A stretch of DNA of 56,816 nt. It comes from Prochlorococcus sp. AG-679-K21. GTDB taxonomy: Bacteria; Cyanobacteriota; Cyanobacteriia; PCC-6307; Cyanobiaceae. The notes beneath the pieces were generated by a model. The model was not told the origin of the DNA. It made no database searches and was given only the letters and a program-made list of their open reading frames with translations. Positions 19,703 through 31,326 of this stretch are shown here, piece after piece. A program made the position numbers and the translations under genes. Every line of letters begins with the position of its first letter. The stretch's first letter is position 1. Location: positions 1 through 56,816 of the forward strand of contig QCUP01000003.1 in the NCBI GenBank assembly GCA_003208885.1, in the 5' to 3' direction.

Positions 19703-21649
19703 TTGACCGATTTTGATACAAAAAAATTAAATAAAAATTGGACTATAGAAGATAGTATTTCTACGTATGGCATTGATAAATGGGGAGAAAAATATTTTTC
19801 AATTAATTCAGATGGCAATATATCGATAAGCCCAAATAGAAAATCCAAAAAAAAAGTCGATCTTTTTAAACTTGTTAAGGAATTTAAAAGTAGAGAAATC
19901 AATACTCCCTTAATAATAAGATTCAACGACATTTTAAAAGACCGAATTACGGAATTAAATAATGCCTTCTGCCAAGCTATAGAAACTTATAACTATAAAA
20001 ATATTTATCAAGGAGTTTTTCCTATTAAATGTAATCAGCAAAAAAATGTCTTGGAAAAAATCATTGAATATGGAGATCCTTGGAATTTTGGTTTAGAAGT
20101 AGGAAGTAAATCAGAATTATTAATTGGATTATCAATCCTAGAAAATCAAAAATCACTTTTAATTTGTAATGGATATAAAGATAAAAAGTATATTGAGAGT
20201 GCAATATTAGCCAGAAAACTTGGTAAACAGCCAATTATAGTTATTGAACAAAGAGATGAAGTTAAAAGAATTATAGAAGCTGTAAAAAATCTCAAAGCAA
20301 CTCCCATACTTGGAATTAGATCAAAATTATCAAGTAAGAGTAGTGGGAGGTGGGGTAAATCAGTGGGTGATAATTCCAAATTTGGATTATCAATTCCAGA
20401 AATAATGCAAACAATAAAAGAGCTCAAAGGAGCAAATCTAATAAATGAAATGAAGTTGCTGCATTTCCACGTTGGAAGCCAAATCAGTGATATATCAGTA
20501 ATAAAAGATGCATTACAAGAAGCTAGTCAAATATTTGTTGAATTATCTAAGTTAGGCGCACCAATGAAATATATAGATGTTGGAGGCGGCTTAGGAATAG
20601 ACTTCGATGGAACTAAAACGTCTTCCAATACTTCTACAAATTATTCTCTTCAAAACTACGCAAATGACGTTATTGCAACAGTAAAAGATTCATGTGAAGT
20701 AAATAACATTCAACATCCAATCATAATCTCAGAAAGTGGTAGAGCGATAATCAGTCATTGTTCAGTTTTAATTTTTAATATTTTAGGGACAAGTCATGTC
20801 AGCTCCCAAGTCAAAGTATCTGATCAAAAAAAACAATCATTAATCATCACAAATCTGATAGAAACCCTTAATCAGCTTAAGAAGCTTAGAGATAAAAAAG
20901 AGGATTTATCTGAAATAATAGAATTATGGAATGACGCTAAAAAATTTAAAGAGGATTGCTTAGTCGCTTTTAGATTAGGATTTATTTGTTTGGAAGAACG
21001 TGCGTATGCGGAAGAACTTACATGGGCTTGTGCAAAAGAGATTGCAAATCAATTGGAGAGTGATGAAATTAACCATCCAGATTTATATGAAATAACAAAC
21101 ACACTTGCATCAACATATTACGCAAATTTATCAGTTTTTAAATCTATTCCTGATACCTGGGCAATTAATCAAGTTTTTCCAATCATTCCAATTCATAGAC
21201 ACTTAGAAGAGCCCTTTTGTAAGGGAAACTTTGCAGATTTAACTTGTGATTCTGATGGCAAGCTGAATAGTTTTATTGACAATGGAAAAATTAAATCACT
21301 TTTAAATTTACATCCTCCAGAAAAAAATAATGATTATCTAATAGGAATCTTTATGGCAGGAGCATATCAAGAAGCATTAGGGAATTTCCATAATTTATTT
21401 GGGAATACGAATGTTATTCATATTGATATAAATGAAGATAATTCTTATAAAATTAAAAACATTATTAAAGAAAATAGCAAATCAGAAATTTTAGAGTTAC
21501 TAGATTACAGTTCAGATAATTTAGTTGAATCAATAAGAGTCAATACTGAATCTGCCATCAATAATAAAACTTTGACTATTCAAGAAGCACGAAAGTTAAT
21601 TGAACAAATAGAAACCAGTTTAAGAAAAAGTAGTTACTTATCAGAATAA
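19703..21649 (+). CDS. speA: Biosynthetic arginine decarboxylase (TTG start)
   Basis: [50 protein letters not shown]. Confidence 0.95.
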   Translation: MTDFDTKKLNKNWTIEDSISTYGIDKWGEKYFSINSDGNISISPNRKSKKKVDLFKLVKEFKSREINTPLIIRFNDILKDRITELNNAFCQAIETYNYKNIYQGVFPIKCNQQKNVLEKIIEYGDPWNFGLEVGSKSELLIGLSILENQKSLLICNGYKDKKYIESAILARKLGKQPIIVIEQRDEVKRIIEAVKNLKATPILGIRSKLSSKSSGRWGKSVGDNSKFGLSIPEIMQTIKELKGANLINEMKLLHFHVGSQISDISVIKDALQEASQIFVELSKLGAPMKYIDVGGGLGIDFDGTKTSSNTSTNYSLQNYANDVIATVKDSCEVNNIQHPIIISESGRAIISHCSVLIFNILGTSHVSSQVKVSDQKKQSLIITNLIETLNQLKKLRDKKEDLSEIIELWNDAKKFKEDCLVAFRLGFICLEERAYAEELTWACAKEIANQLESDEINHPDLYEITNTLASTYYANLSVFKSIPDTWAINQVFPIIPIHRHLEEPFCKGNFADLTCDSDGKLNSFIDNGKIKSLLNLHPPEKNNDYLIGIFMAGAYQEALGNFHNLFGNTNVIHIDINEDNSYKIKNIIKENSKSEILELLDYSSDNLVESIRVNTESAINNKTLTIQEARKLIEQIETSLRKSSYLSE

Positions 21650-24294
21650 CTAAGGAGTTTTAACCTCAAATCTTTTCTTGCATATTCCAAAGCATCATTT
21701 AATTTATCAATATCTTTAGCACCTGCCTGTGCAAAGTTAGGTTTACCTCCTCCTCCCCCAGAGCAAATACGTGAAATATCATTAATTAATTTCCCTGCAT
21801 GCATACCTCTTTTAACTAAGTCTTCCCCAAAAGAGACAACAAATAACAATTTTCTATTTTTCTTATCTGGTATTCCTCCAAGAATCACAACCGACTTATT
21901 TCCCAATTTAGAAGTTAAATCTAATGCTGCAGATTGTAGAGAATTTCCATCGAGTCCATCAAGTTGACTAATAATCAGCGAAAATAATCCAATTTTATTT
22001 ACAGAAGAACTTAGCGAAGAGTATTTAAAATAAGCAATTTCATCCTTCATTTTTTGTATTTCTTTATTTTTATTAATCAACTCTGATTGCAAAGAATTAA
22101 CCCTATCCAGGAGTTGATTAGGATTTGCTTTTAATAAATCACTAAGTTTATCTACCGTCTCATCTCTTTCTTTAAAATAATCTAAAACCAACTGTCCAGA
22201 TAATGCTTCTATCCTTCTAATTCCTGAAGATATTCCTAATTCATTAATAATTTTAAAGCTACCCACCTCAGATGTCTTGCGAACATGTGTCCCTCCACAA
22301 AGCTCCATAGAAACACCTGGAACATCAACTACCCTAACAATGTCTCCGTATTTCTCTCCAAACATAGCTAAAGCTCCCGCTTTAAGAGCATCATCTTTCT
22401 CCATATGTTTCACTTGAATAGGATGATTTTCAAAGATCCAAGAATTAACTAAGGACTCAATTTGTAAAATTTGTTCTTTAGATAAAGGGTGAGGAGAATT
22501 AAAATCAAACCGTAATTTATTAAAAGCTACTAATGAACCTCGTTGGCTAACGCTCTTATCAATAACTATTTTGAGAGCTGATTGCAGTAAATGAGTAGCA
22601 GTATGATTTGATTCGGCTTTTGCTCTATTGGAGTTATCAACTCTTGTTTCAACTAACTGATTCCTGAAAATTTCTCCTTTTATTACCGTTCCGCAATGCA
22701 AAAATATATTTTTTTTTCTTATAACTTTATCTATATAAATTTCTGTACCATCACCAGAAATAGTTCCTGTATCACCAACTTGACCTCCTGATTCTCCATA
22801 AAAAGAAGTTTGATCAAGAATAATTTGAACAGCTTGTCCTTTAATAGCTTTTTCTACAGAGTTTGACTCAAAAAATATACCCTTTACTACCCCATTAGAA
22901 TTTAGAGAATTATATCCTTCAAAAATAGTTTGATCAAATAAATCTATTTCTCTTTCAATTGATCCTTTTAAAGTTAAATCAATTTTTTGAGATGCTGCTT
23001 TCGCTCTTTCTTTTTGAGCCTCCATTTCTCTTTCAAAACCCTCTAAATCAACATTTATATTTTTTTCTTCAAGTATCTCTTTAGTTAATTCTAAAGGAAA
23101 TCCATAAGTATCATATAGTTCAAAAGCTTTAGATCCAGAGATTAATTTTTCGCCAGAACATATAAAATCATTTAATAATTTTTCACCTCTATCTAAAGTT
23201 TCAAGAAATCTTTTTTCCTCAATATTAATTTCTCTTAAAATTCGTTCTTTATTATTTTTTAAATCCGGATAAGTATTCTGCATCAGGCTAATACCAAGAG
23301 ATGCAAGCTTTGAAAGAAAATAGTCCTTTATACCTAATAATCTTCCATGCCTAATCATCCTTCTTAACAATCTTCTCAAGATGTATCCCCTACCGAGATT
23401 ACTAGCAACTACACCATCGGAAATTAAATGAATAATCGCCCTAGTGTGATCACCAAGTATTTTTAGTGAGATCTTAGTACGATCTTCAGAAGAAAAATAA
23501 TCAATATTAGCAATAACAGAAGCCTCTTTAACAATTGGAAAAATTAAATCAGTTTCATAATTATTTGTCTTTTTTTGAAGAATTTGAGCCATACGCTCAA
23601 GACCCATCCCAGTATCAATATTTTTAAATTCAAGATCTGATAATATCCCATTTGAATCCCGGTTATACTGCATAAATACAAGATTATAAAATTCAATAAA
23701 ACGATCTCCATCCTCTAGGTCAATATTTTTGAGTCCTTTTTCAGGGTTAAAATCATAATAAAGTTCGGAACAAGGTCCACATGGACCTGTCGCGCCAGAA
23801 GACCAAAAATTATCCTTTTCGTCTAAGTGGATTATCCTTTTTGGATTAATCCCAATATCATCTCTCCAAATTTTTTCTGATTCATGATCTTCATGAAAAA
23901 CACTAACAATAATATTTTCAGGCTTAAGATGATATACATCAGTAATTAATTCCCAAGCCCACTGAATTGCCTCTTTTTTAAAATAATCTCCAAAAGAAAA
24001 ATTACCTAACATTTCAAAAAAAGTATGGTGTCTGGCTGTAACACCTACATTCTCAATATCATTAGTTCTTATACACTTTTGACTAGAAGAGGCTCTAGCA
24101 GATGGTCTATTTCTTAACCCCAAAAAAACAGGTTTAAAGGGAAGCATCCCAGCAATTGTTAACATCACTGTAGGATCGTCTGGGATTAAAGAGGAACTGG
24201 GGATAATCAGATGTGATTTGCTTTCATAAAATTCTAAAAAGGTTTTCCTTATTTCATCACCTGTAATTGGAGTGTTTTTAGTTTGAGATTTCAT
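21634..24294 (-). CDS. alaS: Alanyl-tRNA synthetase
   Basis: 886 aa; [59 protein letters not shown]-terminal [14 protein letters not shown]. Confidence 0.98.
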   Translation of the reverse strand: MKSQTKNTPITGDEIRKTFLEFYESKSHLIIPSSSLIPDDPTVMLTIAGMLPFKPVFLGLRNRPSARASSSQKCIRTNDIENVGVTARHHTFFEMLGNFSFGDYFKKEAIQWAWELITDVYHLKPENIIVSVFHEDHESEKIWRDDIGINPKRIIHLDEKDNFWSSGATGPCGPCSELYYDFNPEKGLKNIDLEDGDRFIEFYNLVFMQYNRDSNGILSDLEFKNIDTGMGLERMAQILQKKTNNYETDLIFPIVKEASVIANIDYFSSEDRTKISLKILGDHTRAIIHLISDGVVASNLGRGYILRRLLRRMIRHGRLLGIKDYFLSKLASLGISLMQNTYPDLKNNKERILREINIEEKRFLETLDRGEKLLNDFICSGEKLISGSKAFELYDTYGFPLELTKEILEEKNINVDLEGFEREMEAQKERAKAASQKIDLTLKGSIEREIDLFDQTIFEGYNSLNSNGVVKGIFFESNSVEKAIKGQAVQIILDQTSFYGESGGQVGDTGTISGDGTEIYIDKVIRKKNIFLHCGTVIKGEIFRNQLVETRVDNSNRAKAESNHTATHLLQSALKIVIDKSVSQRGSLVAFNKLRFDFNSPHPLSKEQILQIESLVNSWIFENHPIQVKHMEKDDALKAGALAMFGEKYGDIVRVVDVPGVSMELCGGTHVRKTSEVGSFKIINELGISSGIRRIEALSGQLVLDYFKERDETVDKLSDLLKANPNQLLDRVNSLQSELINKNKEIQKMKDEIAYFKYSSLSSSVNKIGLFSLIISQLDGLDGNSLQSAALDLTSKLGNKSVVILGGIPDKKNRKLLFVVSFGEDLVKRGMHAGKLINDISRICSGGGGGKPNFAQAGAKDIDKLNDALEYARKDLRLKLLSYSDK

Positions 24295-24408
24295 TTATAA
24301 CAGAATCAATAATAAAGTAATTAAAAAACAAATTCGGTAATTCCACACTTAGATTCACGCGGATTTATATTGTACTTAACTAATGTCATAATACAAAAGA
24401 ATCATAGT

Positions 24409-26184
24409 ATGATAACTTCTGCAAAAACAAGTACTTCAGAGATGATTAAAGTTGAGCAAAAATTATCTGTGCAATATAAAATTTTTGCAGATGACTCAAG
24501 TGCAATTAGATCTCTTGATTGGGATCGAAGTAGGTTTGATATTGAATTTGGATTGAGAAATGGAACAACTTATAATAGTTTTATTATTAAGGGACAAAAA
24601 CTAGCAATTATTGATACAAGCCATGCTAAATTTGAAAAATTATGGTTTGAGCAATTACTTAGAGAAGTAGATCCGAAAGAAATTGATTATTTAATTACTA
24701 GTCATACAGAACCAGACCACTCAGGTTTAATTGGAAACCTCTTAACTCTTAATCCAAACATAACAGTTGTTGGTTCTAAATTAGCGCTTAAATTTATTGA
24801 AGACCAAATACATATTCCATTTAAAAGTTTAGAAGTAAAAAGCGGACAATATTTAGATCTTGGAGCTAACCCCACAAGTGGCGTAAATCATAATATTGAA
24901 TTTATAAGTGCGCCAAATTTACATTGGCCAGATACCATTTTTTCCTACGATCACGGTACGAATGTTTTATATACATGCGACGCTTTTGGATTACATTATT
25001 GCTCTAATGAATTCTTTGATAGTAATCAAAAGGAAATATATGAAGATTTTCGTTTTTATTACGATTGCCTAATGGGCCCCAATGCAAGAAGTGTTTTACA
25101 AGCAATTAAGCGAATAGATAAGTTACCTGAACTTAAAACCATAGCTGTTGGTCATGGGCCATTGCTTCATAATCAAGTTAATTTTTGGAAAGAAAAGTAT
25201 TCAGAGTGGAGCAGCAATAAGAGTAAAGGTAATGAATTTGTATCTGTATGCTACATAAGCGATTACGGATATTGTGATCGACTAAGCCAGGCTATATCTC
25301 ATGGAATAAGTAAAGCCGATGCACAAGTTCAGTTAATTGACTTAAGATCTTCAGATCCTCAGGAACTAACGGGTTTAATATCAGAATCTAAAGCTATAGT
25401 TATCCCTACATGGCCAGTTATTTCAGATAATGAGTTAAAAGAGTCACTTGGCACCCTTTTTGCTGCATTAAAGCCTAAACAATTTACAGCTGTTTACGAT
25501 GCATTTGGAGGAAATGATGAGCCGATAGATTCATTAGCAAATAAGTTGAGAGAATTAGGACAAAAAGAAGCCTTTTCGCCACTAAGAGTTAAAAATATTC
25601 CAGATCCGATTATCTATCAACAGTTTGAAGAAGCTGGAACTGACTTGGGACAATTAATAAATAAGAAGAAAAATATTGCTTCAATGAAAAGTATCGATTC
25701 AAATCTGGATAAAGCTTTAGGAAGATTAAGCGGAGGTTTATACGTAGTTACAGCTAGCCAAGGAGAAGGTTCGACTTTTAGACAAAGCGCAATGGTAGCA
25801 AGCTGGGTAAGTCAGGCAAGTTTCAGCCCACCCGGTATTACAGTTGCAGTAGCAAAAGATAGAGCTATTGAATCTTTTATGCAAGTTGGAGAAGGTTTTG
25901 TAGTTAATATCTTGAGAGAGGATAACTATCAAAAAATGTTTAGACATTTTTTAAAAAGATTCGCACCTGGAGCCGATAGATTTGCTGATGTAGATGTAGT
26001 TAATAACATCGCAATTGGTGGTCCAGTCCTTTCTGATTCTCTCGCTTTTTTAGATTGTAAAGTGAGTTCTCGATTAGAGACTCCAGATCATTGGATTATA
26101 TACGGTGTAGTTGAAAATGGGAGTGTCTCAGATTTATCCTGTAAAACAGCTGTTCATCATAGGAAGGTTGCTAATCATTACTAA
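24409..26184 (+). CDS. Flavodiiron (diflavin) protein, Flv3-type (canonical metal ligands)
   Basis: Metallo-beta-lactamase-like domain with LITSHTEPDHSGLIG, flavodoxin domain and C-terminal flavin reductase domain. Supplied ORF uses TTG at 24370; ATG at 24409 is a good alternative. Confidence 0.9.
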   Translation: MITSAKTSTSEMIKVEQKLSVQYKIFADDSSAIRSLDWDRSRFDIEFGLRNGTTYNSFIIKGQKLAIIDTSHAKFEKLWFEQLLREVDPKEIDYLITSHTEPDHSGLIGNLLTLNPNITVVGSKLALKFIEDQIHIPFKSLEVKSGQYLDLGANPTSGVNHNIEFISAPNLHWPDTIFSYDHGTNVLYTCDAFGLHYCSNEFFDSNQKEIYEDFRFYYDCLMGPNARSVLQAIKRIDKLPELKTIAVGHGPLLHNQVNFWKEKYSEWSSNKSKGNEFVSVCYISDYGYCDRLSQAISHGISKADAQVQLIDLRSSDPQELTGLISESKAIVIPTWPVISDNELKESLGTLFAALKPKQFTAVYDAFGGNDEPIDSLANKLRELGQKEAFSPLRVKNIPDPIIYQQFEEAGTDLGQLINKKKNIASMKSIDSNLDKALGRLSGGLYVVTASQGEGSTFRQSAMVASWVSQASFSPPGITVAVAKDRAIESFMQVGEGFVVNILREDNYQKMFRHFLKRFAPGADRFADVDVVNNIAIGGPVLSDSLAFLDCKVSSRLETPDHWIIYGVVENGSVSDLSCKTAVHHRKVANHY

Positions 26185-26199
26185 AAAAGATCCTTAAAG

Positions 26200-28002
26200 A
26201 TGTCAGTAAATAATACAAGTTTAATTTTAGAAAATAAGAACTTATCAACATTTGAAATAACTGAAAATTTTACTTGCATCAGATTTCTTAATCAAAATAA
26301 GGAAAGGTTTGAGCTCGAATTTAATCTTGAAAAAGGAACATCATTTAATACCTTTTTAATCATAAGTGGAGATCAATTGTTCATTATACATCCACCTGAA
26401 AAAGAATATTCAAAATTAATTAATGAAGTAATTTCTAATTTTTTTCTTCAGTTTAAATTCAAGAGAATTAACATAATTACTGGTCATGTTAATCCTAAAA
26501 TTATTGAAACTATAAAGTCAATCAGTCTCAAATTTAGCAACTTGGCAATCACTTGCTCGAATCCTGGTTCTAAGCTTATTAGTGAACTTTGGAATCAAAA
26601 AAATCCAAAATTAGAAACTTTTATTGAGCAAGAATTACCCAAAATTAATATCGTAAAAAAAGAACTTAATTTAGAACTAGAAAATATTTCATTAAAACTA
26701 TTGCCTGTAGCAACTGCCCGTTGGCCTGGTGGATTAATCGTATATGAAGAGAATCAAGAAATACTTTTAAGTGAAAAAATATTTTCTGCGCACTTAGTAT
26801 CTGAAGAATGGTCGGAAACCAACCGAATAAGTACAGAAACTGATAGAAAGCATTTTTATGATTGTCTTATGGCACCAATGTCTAATCAAATCGTATCAAT
26901 AGTAGAAAAGATTTCTGAATTAGAGATTAAAACTATCGCCCCACTCCACGGTCCAGCGATTGAGTACAGCTTAAAAAGCTTTTTAAATGACTACATCAGA
27001 TGGGGAGAAAATCTTTCAACAAACAATTCTAAAATTGTCTTGATATACGCTAGTGCTTATGGCAATACAGCCTCAATAGGTGATGCATTAGCGAAAGGTG
27101 TAAATAGAACTTCAGTAGAAGTTGAAAGTATTAATTGCGAATTTACATCTAATGAAGAACTTATAAAATCTATTCAACACGCTGATGGATATCTAATCGG
27201 ATCGCCTACTTTGGGGGGACACGCCCCAACTCCAATAGTAAGTGCTCTAGGAACTTTATTATCAGAGGGTAATAGAGATAAACCAGTAGGCATCTTCGGT
27301 AGTTTTGGATGGAGCGGAGAAGCAATAGATTTGCTTGAGACAAAATTAAAAGATGGTGGATTTAAATTTAGTTTTGATCCAATAAGAATAAAATTTAGTC
27401 CTAATAAACCAAAAATTAAAGAACTAGAAGAAATTGGTACTCATTTTGGTAGAAAAATTTTAAAAAAAGCAAAACAAAAAATCAGAAAATCAGATACCGG
27501 AATGATATCCAGTAAAACTGATCCAACATTGCAAGCTTTAGGAAGAGTACTTGGTTCACTGTGCGTTCTAACTGCATCAAAAGGGAAAGATGAAAATAAT
27601 GTAAAAGGAGCTATGCTTGCATCTTGGGTAAGCCAAGCAAGTTTTTCTCCTCCTGGATTGAGTATTGCGGTAGCAAAAGATAGATCAGTAGAATCGCTTC
27701 TTCAAAAAGGTGACTCTTTCGCCTTAAATATTCTTAGCGAAAAAGATTTCAGGGAACCTTTAAAAAGATTTACAAAACCTTTCTCACCAGGGGAAGATCG
27801 ATTTGAGGGCTTAGATATTGAATTAACACCTAATGATCAAGTAATAATTCCTGAGTCATTAGCATGGTTAGATGCTTCTGTAAAAGAAAGAATGGAATGC
27901 GGAGATCATTGGGTAATATATGCTGAGGTTTTACACGGCAATATATTAAAATCCGATAGTCTAACTGCCGTTCATCACCGTAAGAGTGGAGCTAACTACT
28001 AA
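26200..28002 (+). CDS. Flavodiiron (diflavin) protein, Flv1-type (altered metal ligands)
   Basis: Same three-domain architecture, but the ligand loop is IITGHVNPKIIETI in place of HxExDH. Confidence 0.88.
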   Translation: MSVNNTSLILENKNLSTFEITENFTCIRFLNQNKERFELEFNLEKGTSFNTFLIISGDQLFIIHPPEKEYSKLINEVISNFFLQFKFKRINIITGHVNPKIIETIKSISLKFSNLAITCSNPGSKLISELWNQKNPKLETFIEQELPKINIVKKELNLELENISLKLLPVATARWPGGLIVYEENQEILLSEKIFSAHLVSEEWSETNRISTETDRKHFYDCLMAPMSNQIVSIVEKISELEIKTIAPLHGPAIEYSLKSFLNDYIRWGENLSTNNSKIVLIYASAYGNTASIGDALAKGVNRTSVEVESINCEFTSNEELIKSIQHADGYLIGSPTLGGHAPTPIVSALGTLLSEGNRDKPVGIFGSFGWSGEAIDLLETKLKDGGFKFSFDPIRIKFSPNKPKIKELEEIGTHFGRKILKKAKQKIRKSDTGMISSKTDPTLQALGRVLGSLCVLTASKGKDENNVKGAMLASWVSQASFSPPGLSIAVAKDRSVESLLQKGDSFALNILSEKDFREPLKRFTKPFSPGEDRFEGLDIELTPNDQVIIPESLAWLDASVKERMECGDHWVIYAEVLHGNILKSDSLTAVHHRKSGANY

Positions 28003-28020
28003 ACCAAATTATTTTTATTT

Positions 28021-28545
28021 ATGCCTGATTCAAAAGATCTAATAATCATTTCAGCAAGTTGTGGAAAAAATCTAGAACTTTCAAAAAAATTTCAAGAAAA
28101 AAGTAATGAACTAAAATTCAATTCTGAAATTTTGGATCTTACTACTTTTGATATACCGTTATTCAATCCACGAATTCATAAAAAAGAAAATATTCCTGTT
28201 GAAATAATTGAAATAAAAGAAAAGCTTTTTGCTACAGAAAAATGGATTATATGTGCTCCTGAATATAACGGTTCGATACCTCCAATTCTTTCTAATCTCA
28301 TAGCATGGCTATCTGTATCAGGAGATGATTTTAGAAATTTATTTAATGGTCAGCCAATTGCAATTGCAACTTTTTCTGGTGGAGTCGGATTAGAGTTATT
28401 AATCTCATTACGAATTCAATTAGTTCATTTGGGAAGTCAAGTTTTGGGTAGACAACTGTTATCTTCATTTAGTAAACCAGTGGATATAAAAACAATAGAA
28501 GATATAATTCAACGACTTTCACAAATGAAAAAATTGAAAGTATAA
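28021..28545 (+). CDS. NAD(P)H-dependent FMN reductase family protein
   Basis: ATEKWIICAPEYNGSIPPILSNLIAWLS flavodoxin-like reductase signature. Confidence 0.85.
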   Translation: MPDSKDLIIISASCGKNLELSKKFQEKSNELKFNSEILDLTTFDIPLFNPRIHKKENIPVEIIEIKEKLFATEKWIICAPEYNGSIPPILSNLIAWLSVSGDDFRNLFNGQPIAIATFSGGVGLELLISLRIQLVHLGSQVLGRQLLSSFSKPVDIKTIEDIIQRLSQMKKLKV

Positions 28546-28577
28546 ATTATTTTTTTAGAAATTTAGACGAATTATAT

Positions 28578-30368
28578 TTATTTATTTTCATTCCAAACTT
28601 TTAAAATTTCTCTAGCCATAGGTAATGCATGTACAGATCCTCCTCCAGGAGTATTTTGTGCAAAAGCAACTATTAACAACTCACTTTTATCAGAGGGAGT
28701 AAAGCAAACAAACCATGCATGATCTGAACCTCCTTCTCCATCTTCAGCAGTACCAGTTTTGCCTGAAACTGGAGGAAGATTAGACACCCCATAATTGATA
28801 GAGACTCCTGTTCCAGATTCAACTACTTTTCTTAATCCGTTTTTCACTAACTGAAGATTATTTGGATCAATATCAATTTTTATAGGCTTTTGATTTATTA
28901 ATAGTTGATCTTCTTTTTTAGATAAATGAGGAGTGACTAAATAACCACCATTCGCGATTGCTGCATAGGCACGAGCTATTTGAATAGGTGTAACTTGGAC
29001 AACAAATTGACCGATAGACATACTTGCGATGTCCTCTGGAACCCAAGGAGTTCTTCCTGGTTCCCCCCAGCCTCTCCCTTTTTTAGCCCATTGACTACTT
29101 GCCACTAAACCTACATTTTCTTGTTCGGAAATTTCGATTCCAGACAGTGCGGCAAAGCCAAGTTTCTTAGAAATGTTATAAATTTCATCTACACCTACGC
29201 CATAACCAATCTGATAAAAAAAAGTATTACTTGAAACTCGCAAAGCATCTTCATAACCTATTGTTCCAAACCCTAAATCATTATGTTCTCTAAAACATTG
29301 ACTTCCATATGTAATACAAGGTTTAGTTTCTAAAAAAGTTTCAGGTGGAAACTTGCCACTTTCTAAACCAGCTATAGCCGTTACAATTTTCCAAACACTA
29401 CCTGGATCATATGCATTTAAAGCTCTATTAAATAATGGTTTAGAGGAAGAATTGAAAAGAAAATTATATTCTTTTTCTGGCTTAAAGTCTTTCGAAAAAA
29501 AATTCAAATCAAAAGTTGGTTTACTAGCCATCGCTCTTATTGCACCATCTCTCGGATCCATGACTATTATGGCTCCTCCCTTTTTATCTTTAAGAACTTC
29601 CTCAGCGATTAATTGTAAATTCAAATCAATTGTCAATTCCAGGTCCTTCCCTTGTTTTGATGGTTTAATTCCTAAAGATTTTGTAAAGGTGCCGGAAGAG
29701 TTCACTTCAATCATTTCTCCTCCCCATTCCCCTCTTATGTGATCTTCAAAAACAAACTCAATTCCAGTTCTTCCAATTAAATCATTAAATTTATAACCTT
29801 TTTTAGACAAAATATTAAATTCAGAATCTGTAATAGGCTGCGTATAACCAATCACATGCGAAGCAACAGTTTTATAAGGATAATTTCTAATAATTTTTGT
29901 TGAAATCTCAAGACCATTTAAGATATTCTCATTTTCTTTAAATTTGATAACTTGATCAACTTTTAAATCATCTAACAAAGTTATTGAAAATTTTTTATTT
30001 TTTAAACCATCAGAATATTTCTTTTGAAGTGAATCAGATGAAATAGTGAATAATCTCGAAATCTTTGATTTATGTTTCTGCCATGTTCTTTCATTAACAT
30101 ATTGAGGTTTAACTATTAAAGAGTACTTAAAACGGCTATCTGCCAAAACCAAGCCATTTTTGTCTAGTATCCGCCCTCTAATTGGTTGAGTTGCAATTAG
30201 CCTAATCCTATTTTCATCAGACATTTTTTTATACGTCTCATGATTTAATAGTTGCAGAAAAATTAATCTAATTAATATTAATAAAAAAGTAAAAGCAGTA
30301 ATTGAATAGAAAACCAAAGGCTGTCTATTAAAAGAGGGAAATTTATTATTGAAGTTGCTATTTTTCAA
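28578..30368 (-). CDS. mrdA: Penicillin-binding protein 2 (TTG start)
   Basis: IRGRILDKNGLVLADS, ALRVSSNTFFYQIG, PPVSGKTGTAEDGEGGSDHAWFVCFTP. Confidence 0.93.
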   Translation of the reverse strand: MKNSNFNNKFPSFNRQPLVFYSITAFTFLLILIRLIFLQLLNHETYKKMSDENRIRLIATQPIRGRILDKNGLVLADSRFKYSLIVKPQYVNERTWQKHKSKISRLFTISSDSLQKKYSDGLKNKKFSITLLDDLKVDQVIKFKENENILNGLEISTKIIRNYPYKTVASHVIGYTQPITDSEFNILSKKGYKFNDLIGRTGIEFVFEDHIRGEWGGEMIEVNSSGTFTKSLGIKPSKQGKDLELTIDLNLQLIAEEVLKDKKGGAIIVMDPRDGAIRAMASKPTFDLNFFSKDFKPEKEYNFLFNSSSKPLFNRALNAYDPGSVWKIVTAIAGLESGKFPPETFLETKPCITYGSQCFREHNDLGFGTIGYEDALRVSSNTFFYQIGYGVGVDEIYNISKKLGFAALSGIEISEQENVGLVASSQWAKKGRGWGEPGRTPWVPEDIASMSIGQFVVQVTPIQIARAYAAIANGGYLVTPHLSKKEDQLLINQKPIKIDIDPNNLQLVKNGLRKVVESGTGVSINYGVSNLPPVSGKTGTAEDGEGGSDHAWFVCFTPSDKSELLIVAFAQNTPGGGSVHALPMAREILKVWNENK

Positions 30369-30373
30369 AAATT

Positions 30374-30526
30374 TTACATCTCTTTCTGTAAAAACTTTTT
30401 TTCTAACAAATTAATAATCTCCTTTATACTTTTTAGTTTTTGAACTAAAAATTTATAATCTCTTTGAGTCTTATCGTTATCAAATTCTAAACTTGATATA
30501 TCTTTTTCTTGTTCTTTGTTATACAT
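30374..30526 (-). CDS. Small hypothetical protein (50 aa) directly upstream of mrdA
   Basis: MYNKEQEKDISSLEFDNDKTQRDYKFLVQKLKSIKEIINLLEKKFLQKEM*; stop lies 5 nt before the mrdA TTG start; below the track cutoff. Confidence 0.55.
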   Translation of the reverse strand: MYNKEQEKDISSLEFDNDKTQRDYKFLVQKLKSIKEIINLLEKKFLQKEM

Positions 30527-30631
30527 AAACCTAAGAATAAATTAACTCAAAAACTTAATTACTTTTATATTATCCCAAATAATAAATTACAAATCATCAA
30601 AATAATATTAAATTCTAGTTAATAAAGCAGT

Positions 30632-31240
30632 TTAAATTGACTGATCTAAGTTTTGTTCAAAATAAGGATTACAACTGTTTTTTGAAACGCCTGAAGACCA
30701 ACCAATAAATGCTGACATAAATACGATGACAATTATTGGTAGTAAGGCTTGCTGAGTATTTTCAAGGCTTAGCCATTCCTTCCAACTTCTGATAAATCTA
30801 TCTCTTTGAAATTTTCTTTTCTCATTTTCTTCAGCTCTGGCTTTTTTAGCAAAAGACTTTTTTACCCACTTCTCAAAAGGTAACTTTTTTGTAATTGCCA
30901 TTTTCCTCTCAACTTCTAATAGTTGTCCAGAGTTAAGCTGAGGGTGAAATGTGCTTATAAGCTCCAAAGTCTTGAGAAACATTTCTACACTTGCATCTTT
31001 TATTAGCTTTTGATCTTGACTTAAATCAGCCCATTCAATTTCGGGATAAAACCGATTTCTATTTGGATGAATTTGGTCTTCTGACATTTGCCCAGGTTCT
31101 CTCAACCATCTATTGGTATTTTCATCAAACCTTCTCCAATACAAAAATGGATTAATAAAGATTGTTTTGCCTGCAATTTTGACAACATCTTGTTGTAAAT
31201 GATTACTAATTTTATTATTGGGACTTTTAGGTTTAACCAA
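30632..31240 (-). CDS. Conserved hypothetical protein with one C-terminal TM helix
   Basis: 202 aa; TM segment ALLPIIVIVFMSAFIGWSSG; no family recognised. Confidence 0.7.
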   Translation of the reverse strand: MVKPKSPNNKISNHLQQDVVKIAGKTIFINPFLYWRRFDENTNRWLREPGQMSEDQIHPNRNRFYPEIEWADLSQDQKLIKDASVEMFLKTLELISTFHPQLNSGQLLEVERKMAITKKLPFEKWVKKSFAKKARAEENEKRKFQRDRFIRSWKEWLSLENTQQALLPIIVIVFMSAFIGWSSGVSKNSCNPYFEQNLDQSI

Positions 31241-31326
31241 AATCTAAATTTTATTATCTACTTAAAGATTATCTTTATTTAAAAATTTTTCCAGAAATAT
31301 CAAATAATATTATTTCTTCAGTGTCA

